A stretch of 27,671 nt of DNA from Intrasporangium_A sp039812505 (GTDB taxonomy: Bacteria; Actinomycetota; Actinomycetes; Actinomycetales; Dermatophilaceae): NCBI RefSeq assembly GCF_039812505.1, contig NZ_JBDIAQ010000037.1, forward strand, positions 1-27,671. Reading direction: 5' to 3'. Under the pieces are notes generated by a model that ran no database searches, was not told the DNA's origin, and saw nothing but the letters and a program-made list of their open reading frames with translations. Each line of letters starts with the position of its first letter. Position 1 is the first letter of the stretch. Of this stretch, positions 23,335-27,671 are shown piece after piece. The translations under genes and the position numbers were made by a program.

Positions 23335-24347
23335 ACTACTCAGGGGTCGCCGTCCGCGACGAGCTGGCGTGGGATGCCCACTGTGACGCCGCCCCGGGGT
23401 GGCTGGAACCCTATCTGGACGTCCCGGACGACGCGAGCCCTCCGCTGGCCTGTACGCCCGTCCACGGGGCTGCTGTGGGCTCGTATGGTCCGGCCGCGGT
23501 CGACTGGATGGAGTCCGAGCTGGGCGTCGCCTTGCGGTGGTGGCAGCGGTACGCCACGGTCCGTCAGCTCGAGCACGACGAGCAGGGCCGGCTGGTCTGG
23601 TCGACCGTGCTCGAGTCCGCGTCGAGACGCTCGGGCAAGTCGCTGCGGCTGCGCTCGATGGCGTTGTGGCGGCTGGCGCATGACGAGCTGTTCAGTGAGC
23701 CGCAGCTGGCGGTGCATTGCGGCAAGGACCTGGCGATCGTGCGCGAGATCCAGCGGGCCGCGTGGCGGTGGGCCGACGAGCGTGGCTGGCGGGTGGTCCG
23801 TGCGATCGGGCGCGAGTCGATCGAGCGGGACGAGCACCGGTGGCTGGCCCGGTCCGTCGATAGCGTCTACGGCTACGACATCTGCCTCGGGTACGTCGAC
23901 GAGGCCTGGTCGGTCGCCGCGGAGGTGGTCCGCGAGGGGATGGAGCCGGCGACCCTGGAGCGGGTGTCGCCGCAGATCGTGCTGACCTCGACGGCGCACC
24001 GGCGGGCCACGTCGCTGATGCCGGACGCGATCGGGGCTGCGCTGGCGGTCGACGACGGCGCGTCGCTGCTGCTGCTGTGGTCCGCCCCGGACGGTGCGGA
24101 CGTCGGGGCTGAGGGGACGTGGCGGGCCGCGTCGCCGCACTGGTCGGCGGACCGGGCTGCGCTGCTGGCGGCGAAGTGGGACAAGGCGGTGCGAGGTGAG
24201 GCGGTGGCCGACCTCGACGACGCCGACCCGGTGGCTGGGTTCGCGTCGCAGTACGTCAACCAGTGGCGGCTGCGTTCGGCCGAGACGGAGGGGTGGGGGT
24301 TCGTCGCCCGGGATGTGTGGCAGGAGGCGCTGTATGGCAGCGAGTGA
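23331..24347 (+). CDS. Phage terminase large subunit, ATPase portion (split gene)
   Basis: This 338-residue protein has a terminase ATPase: Walker A SRRSGKS (98-104), Walker B ICLGYVDEAW with D190 and E191, and coupling motif VLTSTAH (217-223). The adenine-binding region WWQRYATVRQL precedes it. It ends right after the ATPase fold (FASQYVNQWRL...ARDVWQEALYGSE), where full-length proteins run on into an RNase H-like nuclease domain. That domain is in the next gene in another frame. GTG 23331 has GAGGAG 6 bases upstream. It would translocate DNA into a capsid, presumably one supplied by a helper phage. It ends inside the start of the HNH gene (14-bp overlap). Confidence 0.85.
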   Translation: MNYSGVAVRDELAWDAHCDAAPGWLEPYLDVPDDASPPLACTPVHGAAVGSYGPAAVDWMESELGVALRWWQRYATVRQLEHDEQGRLVWSTVLESASRRSGKSLRLRSMALWRLAHDELFSEPQLAVHCGKDLAIVREIQRAAWRWADERGWRVVRAIGRESIERDEHRWLARSVDSVYGYDICLGYVDEAWSVAAEVVREGMEPATLERVSPQIVLTSTAHRRATSLMPDAIGAALAVDDGASLLLLWSAPDGADVGAEGTWRAASPHWSADRAALLAAKWDKAVRGEAVADLDDADPVAGFASQYVNQWRLRSAETEGWGFVARDVWQEALYGSE

Positions 24348-25092
24348 CCGGTACGGGGCGCGGCATCGCAGGGTTCGGGCGGTGGCGCTGCCGGAGGCGT
24401 ACGGCACGCCGTGCGTGCGGTGTGGGCGGCCGATGCTGCCGGGCCAGCGGCTCGACCTGGACCACGTGGACGGCGCGGGCCCGGGCGACTATCGCGGGTT
24501 CGCGCACGCGCATTGCAACAGGTCCGCGGGGGCGTCCCGCGGGAATCGTCAGCGAGCGAGGAAGGGTCAGATGATGGCTTCTACGGCGGCATGGTTGGGT
24601 ATCGACACGAGCAACGACCGCACGAGCACGGCGGTGGTGGTGGCCCGGTGGGGCCGGTCAGTGACGGGCGCCGAGCGGCTGGTCACGCAGATGCACCGGT
24701 TCGCCGGGCCGGCGCCGCTGGCGCAGGTGCTTGACCTGTACGGCGACGGTGGCCTCGAGGTGGCCGTCGACGGGGTGGGGCACATGCAGTCGTTCTGCGA
24801 TGTGCTGCGCGGGCAGGGGGTGCGGGTGCTGCCGTTGACGGCGCAGGACCGGGCCGCGGCGACCGCGTGCCTGAAGGATGCCCTCAATGACCGGGCTGTC
24901 GCGGTGCCGCGCGACCCGGCGTTGGCCAAGGCCGTGCAGCACGCCCAGGAGCGCGACCTGGTGGGCGGGTCCACGTTGGACAAGCGGCGCTCCCCGGTGG
25001 ACGTGGCGCCGCTGGTGGCGCTGGAGCTGGCGGTTTGGGCCGCGGTGCGCGACAGGGATGCCGCCTACGACCCGCTCGACTCGGTCCTATGA
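24334..25092 (+). CDS. HNH endonuclease fused to terminase nuclease domain
   Basis: This 252-residue frame has two parts. Residues 20-70 are an HNH motif: C27-x2-C30, LDHVDGAG (D43, H44) and HAHCNR (C61, N62). Residues 82-252 match a terminase large-subunit nuclease (RNase H-like) domain: WLGIDTSNDRTSTAVVVA (D91), LEVAVDG (D146), DRAVAVPRDPALAKAV and SPVDVAPLVALELAVW (D223). ATG 24334 has AGGAGG 6 bases upstream. An internal ATG at 24571 with GGAAGGG 4 bases before it could make the nuclease domain alone (about 173 residues). Phage HNH proteins assist terminase in packaging, so a fused form makes sense. An HNH domain sitting between the two terminase halves is unusual. Confidence 0.82.
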   Translation: MAASDRYGARHRRVRAVALPEAYGTPCVRCGRPMLPGQRLDLDHVDGAGPGDYRGFAHAHCNRSAGASRGNRQRARKGQMMASTAAWLGIDTSNDRTSTAVVVARWGRSVTGAERLVTQMHRFAGPAPLAQVLDLYGDGGLEVAVDGVGHMQSFCDVLRGQGVRVLPLTAQDRAAATACLKDALNDRAVAVPRDPALAKAVQHAQERDLVGGSTLDKRRSPVDVAPLVALELAVWAAVRDRDAAYDPLDSVL

Positions 25093-25343
25093 CAGCGGCG
25101 AATGTCGGCGCCGTGGTGCGGATGCTGCGGTGGCTGTCCGGCGAGATGGCCCGGGACCGGCACCCGTTGGCGCATGTGCCTGCGCAGCTGGCTCGGGCGC
25201 TGCTCGAGGAGCCGGTGGCGGGGTGCCGGTCGTGTGGTGGCCCGCTCCCGCCACCGGCTCGGACGGGCCGCCCTCGGGTGCTGTGCCTCGCCTGCTCCCC
25301 GCGTCGCGGAAAAGGGCCGGAAAACTCCACGATGGCGGCATGA
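25089..25343 (+). CDS. Small zinc-ribbon protein
   Basis: This 84-residue product starts at ATG 25089 (ATGA overlap with the preceding stop). Cysteines C46, C49, C66 and C69 make a zinc ribbon (GCRSCGG, CLACSPRR). The N-terminal half is helical (VVRMLRWLSGEMARDRHPLAHVPAQLARALLE). This is a pattern seen in small actinophage proteins next to terminase genes, but I do not recognise a named family. It overlaps the next gene by 4 bases. Confidence 0.65.
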   Translation: MTAANVGAVVRMLRWLSGEMARDRHPLAHVPAQLARALLEEPVAGCRSCGGPLPPPARTGRPRVLCLACSPRRGKGPENSTMAA

Positions 25344-25765
25344 AGCATCAACCGACAGTGCCCGTGTCCGAGTTCGGCATCACCGGGATTCGCGACAGCG
25401 ACGTCGAGGCGTGGGCCACCGTCAACGGCGTGACGCTCGTGCGCGACTACCTCGGGCGGCTCGCCGTCTCGCTCGACGATGCCTACAAGGCCGCTGAGCG
25501 TCGCGAGGAGGCCGAGCGGGAGGCCCAGCAGCGGGCCGCGGTGACGGCGGCTGTGGCGAACGCCCAGAACGCCCGGAAGGCCACCTACGAGGCCGCCTGC
25601 GCGGAGGCCCTGGCTGGGAAGCTCTCGACGCCGAAGATCCTCGAGGAGGCGCGGCGCGCCGGGTGGGCCGCGGTGCGCGAGTCGGAGCGGGACCTTCCGG
25701 CCGAGGTGCGCGACCGGCTCGGGGGCATCCCGGGCGGTGGCCTCGTGGCGATGTTCAGACGATAG
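25340..25765 (+). CDS. Hypothetical protein with long coiled coil
   Basis: This 141-residue protein begins at ATG 25340 (ATGA overlap). Residues 1-45 (FGITGIRDSDVEAWATVNGVTLVRDYLGRLAVSLDDAYKAAER) look like a small DNA-binding or helix-turn-helix-like unit; residues about 46-100 are a charged alanine-rich coiled coil (RREEAEREAQQRAAVTAAVANAQNARKATYEAACAEAL). The C-terminus is glycine-rich (GGIPGGGLVAMFRR). No family is assigned. A scaffold or packaging helper is possible but unsupported. Confidence 0.6.
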   Translation: MKHQPTVPVSEFGITGIRDSDVEAWATVNGVTLVRDYLGRLAVSLDDAYKAAERREEAEREAQQRAAVTAAVANAQNARKATYEAACAEALAGKLSTPKILEEARRAGWAAVRESERDLPAEVRDRLGGIPGGGLVAMFRR

Positions 25766-25777
25766 GAGAGACACCCA

Positions 25778-26029
25778 ATGGTCGAGTACGCAGACGCCCG
25801 GCTCGCCCGGGACTACCCCGAGCACTGGGGCGAGCCGGAGGGCGGCCGCTCCAGCATGACGCGGATCGAGTGGGTCCGGCGGAACATCGTCGCGGACGAC
25901 GCGACGGGGGTTCCGGCCGCACGTCGGGCCCGTCGCATCCTCGAGGAGCGCGGCCCGGAGCTGCCGACCAGTGTGTATGCCGCGCTGGCCGTCATCCGCA
26001 ACCAGGGCGGGCTGGGGCCGAAGGAATGA
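25778..26029 (+). CDS. Hypothetical protein
   Basis: This 83-residue product starts at ATG 25778 with AGGAGAG 8 bases upstream. It contains tandem arginine-rich helices (MTRIEWVRRNIVADDATGVPAARRARRILEERG). No family is recognised. It is the last gene before the gap holding a strong hairpin. Confidence 0.6.
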   Translation: MVEYADARLARDYPEHWGEPEGGRSSMTRIEWVRRNIVADDATGVPAARRARRILEERGPELPTSVYAALAVIRNQGGLGPKE

Positions 26030-26220
26030 CTTCCCGCCTCGCGCGGGAGCGCGTCAACCTCACCCCGAGCGGATCGGCTCACTACCGGGGACAGGATGGC
26101 GGCGAGGGCAACCATGATGGATTCTCCGCCCACAGACCCGCCAGCGCGCACGAACGGCACCCCCGGCCCGTGCAACGGGACCGGGGGTGCCGTCCATACC
26201 GAACACATGGAGGCTGGATC
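26030..26220 (+). other. 191-bp gap between element genes, with a possible alternative 143-codon frame
   Basis: The gap holds a strong hairpin at 26154-26193 and a small inverted repeat (TCCCGC...GCGGGA) near its start. ATG 26026 (ATGA overlap with the preceding stop) opens a frame that runs through the hairpin in-frame to 26454, but the residues 26026-26220 have no protein-like pattern and the hairpin would be inside the coding region. I prefer the start at 26221. No other gene is visible. Confidence 0.4.
26154..26193 (+). terminator. Strong hairpin upstream of the last plus-strand genes
   Basis: ACGGCACCCCCGG (26154-26166) pairs with CCGGGGGTGCCGT (26181-26193); inside, CCCGT and ACGGG form five further pairs with loop GCA. 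The 13-bp outer and 5-bp inner helix stack with one bulged A. There is no U tract. It may end the long upstream transcript or attenuate it before the genes at 26221 and 26456. Confidence 0.6.
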
Positions 26221-26454
26221 ATGTCCGACGTGGGAGCGCAGGGACGGGCCGTGCTGACCGCGTACCTCGATGAGCGGCTGGATGCCGGGGGCGTCGTCGA
26301 TGTCTACGTGGACGATGGGGTCGACCCGGCCGACCTGGCCGCGTCGGTCGTGCACGCCGCCGCGCTGGCCGTGCTCGAGGCGTCCGCCGCGTGCGGGGTC
26401 GCCCCGGGCGAGCTGCTGGCCCGGTCCGCGCTGCGGGCGGAAGGGGTGGCCTGA
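26221..26454 (+). CDS. Small hypothetical acidic protein
   Basis: This 77-residue product starts at ATG 26221 with GGAGG 7 bases upstream. It is acidic and mostly helical (DLAASVVHAAALAVLEASAACGVAPGELLARSAL), with a single cysteine in this stretch. No family is recognised. It is followed after 1 base by the HK97-gp10-like gene, so the two form a pair behind the hairpin. Confidence 0.6.
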   Translation: MSDVGAQGRAVLTAYLDERLDAGGVVDVYVDDGVDPADLAASVVHAAALAVLEASAACGVAPGELLARSALRAEGVA

Positions 26455-26455
26455 A

Positions 26456-27073
26456 ATGGTCGTCGCGCGTATCGTCTCGGGGCTGGCCCGGAACATGCTG
26501 CTGCGCCACATGGCGGGCACGTCGAAGGCCACCGACAAGGCGATGGAGGACGCCCGGAAGCACTACCGGCGCGGGATGCGCCAGATCCCCGGCGACCTGC
26601 ACGTGCGTGGCTCCGATGACTTCTACCGTGCCGCGCGGGTGATGAAGGCCGCCGGCCCGGAGATCCGCAAGGCGGTGCTGGCCGAGCTGCGCAGCTCCGC
26701 GCGGCCGCTCATCGACGATGCCCGGCGTGCCGCCGCGGCGAACCTGCCGCAGCGGGGCGGGCTGGCCGCCCAGGTCGCCAGGGAGCCGATGAGGGTGCGG
26801 ACCCGCACCGGGGTGACCACGGCCGGTGTCCAGGTGGTTGTGGGCCGGCGCAAGGGTGGCGCGCGGGCGACGAACCGCGGCTACGTGCGGCATCCGGTGT
26901 TCGCCGACGGGCGCAAGTCGCGCGACCAGTGGACGTGGGTGAACCAGCCGCTGCCGAGCGCCAAGGGGTGGTTCGACAAGTCGATGCTCAATGGTGCGCC
27001 GCAGATCCGGGCCGACCTCGAGCGGATCATCGGGCGGGCGCTGGACGACATCGCGCGCGACGCTGGAAGGTAG
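26456..27073 (+). CDS. HK97 gp10-like head-tail/minor tail family protein
   Basis: This 205-residue protein resembles the HK97 gp10 family of small head-tail or tail completion proteins. The pattern is an early VRGSDDFYRAARVMKAAGPEIRKAVLAELRSSARPLIDDARRAAAANLPQRGGLA helix region, then a beta-rich VQVVVGRRKGGARATNRGYVRHPVFADGRKSRDQWTWVNQPLPSAKGWFDKSML segment and a C-terminal helix (RADLERIIGRALDDIARD). ATG 26456 follows GGAAGGGG. The usual neighbours (capsid, head-tail connector, major tail protein, tape measure) are absent, so the protein may be a relic or may serve a helper's particle. The family assignment is by pattern only. Confidence 0.65.
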   Translation: MVVARIVSGLARNMLLRHMAGTSKATDKAMEDARKHYRRGMRQIPGDLHVRGSDDFYRAARVMKAAGPEIRKAVLAELRSSARPLIDDARRAAAANLPQRGGLAAQVAREPMRVRTRTGVTTAGVQVVVGRRKGGARATNRGYVRHPVFADGRKSRDQWTWVNQPLPSAKGWFDKSMLNGAPQIRADLERIIGRALDDIARDAGR

Positions 27074-27080
27074 ACATGAA

Positions 27081-27113
27081 GCGACCCCCGGCGCTACGGA
27101 TGCCGGGGGTCGC
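27081..27113. terminator. Bidirectional hairpin terminator between convergent genes
   Basis: GCGACCCCCGGC (27081-27092) and GCCGGGGGTCGC (27102-27113) form a perfect 12-bp stem with a 9-base loop. It lies 8 bases after the gp10-like stop and 12 bases before the end of the minus-strand gene at 27126, so it can stop both. Confidence 0.7.
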
Positions 27114-27125
27114 TCTCGTGTGTCG

Positions 27126-27302
27126 TCAGTCGACGACGTGCGCGGTCAGCTCGAGGATGGCCACGGCGAGGCGCCGCGCGTCAGGCACGGACATGCGCAT
27201 CGGGGCGCCGAGGAAGGCCGCGTCGGCCGCCGTGTCGTCGCTCTCGTGGTCCGGGGCGAACGCGCGTCGGATGGTGACCTCGACGTCGTCTGTGCGGGGC
27301 AC
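27126..27302 (-). CDS. Small hypothetical protein or frameshifted C-terminus of the upstream gene
   Basis: A 58-residue frame runs from GTG 27302 to TGA 27126. The sequence (RTDDVEVTIRRAFAPDHESDDTAADAAFLGAPMRMSVPDARRLAVAILELTAHVVD) looks protein-like and ends in an amphipathic helix. A GCGAGGA site sits close to the GTG. It overlaps the gene starting at 27528 by about 120 bases in the +1 frame. Either it is a separate gene or it is the true end of that gene after a frameshift. No family is recognised. Confidence 0.5.
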   Translation of the reverse strand: MPRTDDVEVTIRRAFAPDHESDDTAADAAFLGAPMRMSVPDARRLAVAILELTAHVVD

Positions 27303-27528
27303 AGTCCTCGCACGCCTCGCCGGGGTCGAGGACGTCGGACGCCGGGACCGTGACCGCCGGGCTGTGTCGGTAGCCCTCGGACGCCTGCCCGTCGAGGAGC
27401 TCGACGTCGACGACCGGGACCGGCGTGCCGGCGACCATCTCGTGGCGGGCGGCGAGGATCCGGGCTGGGCGCGGCTGGCCGTCGACCATGACTCGGACGT
27501 CGGCGCCGGGTGTGTGGGTGGTGTTCAT
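27181..27528 (-). CDS. Hypothetical SH3/Tudor-like element protein, C-terminus doubtful
   Basis: ATG 27528 opens a 115-residue frame. Residues 1-76 look real (a beta-barrel-like VRVMVDGQPRPARILAARHEM, VPVVDVELLDG, AVTVPASDVLDPGEACEDC). The last about 38 residues (PHRRRRGHHPTRVRPGPRERR...) are arginine/histidine-rich and overlap the protein-like +1 frame of the 27126-27302 entry, so the true C-terminus probably lies in that frame. It is the first minus-strand gene inside the right end. Function unknown. Confidence 0.5.
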   Translation of the reverse strand: MNTTHTPGADVRVMVDGQPRPARILAARHEMVAGTPVPVVDVELLDGQASEGYRHSPAVTVPASDVLDPGEACEDCAPHRRRRGHHPTRVRPGPRERRHGGRRGLPRRPDAHVRA

Positions 27529-27552
27529 GGTGAGTGCCTGCCTCCCGTGTCG

Positions 27553-27571
27553 CCGCTCCCGAATGGAGCGG
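27553..27571. repeat. Inverted repeat next to attR
   Basis: CCGCTCC (27553-27559) and GGAGCGG (27565-27571) form a 7-bp stem with loop CGAAT, 24 bases inside the right att core. A second small palindrome GCGTGACGC lies at 27581-27589. They may be recognition sites of the integrase or directionality factor, or part of the 5' leader of the gene at 27528. Confidence 0.45.
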
Positions 27572-27594
27572 ATAGGGAAAGCGTGACGCTTGGT

Positions 27595-27600
27595 GTCCCG
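27595..27600. other. attR core
   Basis: GTCCCG, identical to the hexamer at 19183-19188. To the left is element sequence and to the right is the tadC 3' end. The reconstructed empty site reads through in the tadC frame. Confidence 0.75.
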
Positions 27601-27671
27601 GTCGTCTTCCTCATCCTGCCGGTCACCATCCTGTTCGCCCTGTACCCGGGGGCCAGTTACCTGAACTTCAC
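27595..27671 (+). pseudogene. tadC: tadC 3' portion, displaced by the element (partial)
   Basis: In the tadC frame this reads VPVVFLILPVTILFALYPG then ASYLNF, a hydrophobic helix typical of the T2SF C-terminus. It has no start codon or ribosome binding site here and is separated from its 5' part by 8.4 kb. It continues beyond the window. Confidence 0.85.

Larger units (their letters stand above)
19183..27600 (+). mobile_element. Integrated phage-like element (about 8.4 kb) with serine integrase
   Basis: The element is bounded by GTCCCG at 19183-19188 and 27595-27600. Joining the flanks at this core restores the tadC frame exactly (MMVP followed by VVFLILPVTI). Contents in order: integrase, operator-controlled leader, small genes, an AAA-like ATPase, an iteron-like array, split terminase with HNH domain, an HK97-gp10-like protein, and small minus-strand genes at the right end. 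No portal, protease, capsid, tail or lysis genes are recognised. It could be a satellite, a plasmid-prophage or a decayed prophage. Confidence 0.88.

Noticed and set aside
24347..24573. Group I intron or intein between the terminase halves
   Set aside because: The stretch is short, fully coding for an HNH motif in frame with the nuclease domain, and shows no splice-junction residues (no N-terminal Cys/Ser or C-terminal HN).
1..27671. tRNA or rRNA genes
   Set aside because: No cloverleaf-like sequence or conserved rRNA segment was seen; the integration site is a protein gene, not a tRNA.

Overview
The window is high-GC DNA with GTG/TTG starts, short intergenic gaps and actinobacterial families (TIGR03089, DUF2304 plus a GT2 partner, a deazaflavin-dependent nitroreductase family, Tad pilus genes beside an EccC/EssC-like ATPase). 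This points to an actinomycete, perhaps of the Micrococcales (an Intrasporangiaceae-like genome would fit). The genus cannot be fixed from sequence alone.

Region 1 (1-11.6 kb) is chromosomal and largely about the cell envelope. A fused CDP-glycerol glycerophosphotransferase/GT4 protein (193-2808, -) is divergent from a TagD-type glycerol-3-phosphate cytidylyltransferase (2938-3339, +): one makes CDP-glycerol and the other can use it for teichoic-acid-like polymers. A long minus-strand run (8997 down to 3423) holds a GT2 glycosyltransferase, a DUF2304 membrane protein, an LCP ligase, a TIGR03089 protein, a TylF-like methyltransferase and the two subunits of a 3-oxoacid CoA-transferase. A multi-TM protein, an F420-type nitroreductase family protein and an HhH-GPD DNA glycosylase follow.

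Region 2 (11.66-19.19 kb) holds a 1428-residue FHA/TM/triple-ATPase FtsK-SpoIIIE protein, divergent from a tadA-tadB-tadC operon. The shared promoter region carries three DnaA-box-like nonamers.

Region 3 (19183-27600) is an integrated element of about 8.4 kb that interrupts tadC. Joining the host flanks at a shared GTCCCG restores an open tadC frame through its last membrane helix. The element carries a large serine integrase, a promoter with a palindromic operator, a leader predicted to form an H-type pseudoknot and a hairpin beside the ribosome binding site, several small coupled genes, a RecA/AAA-like ATPase followed by an array of GTTCCCC repeats (candidate origin), a terminase large subunit split into an ATPase protein and an HNH-plus-nuclease protein, and an HK97-gp10-like protein. 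No portal, protease, capsid, tape measure or lysis gene is recognisable, so it looks like a phage satellite or a strongly reduced prophage. At the right end are small minus-strand genes, attR and the displaced 3' end of tadC.

The most notable points are the tadC interruption as a possible reversible pilus switch, an integrase promoter that seems to be assembled only in the circular form, the terminase split by an HNH domain, the pseudoknot leader, and the iteron array inside a coding region.
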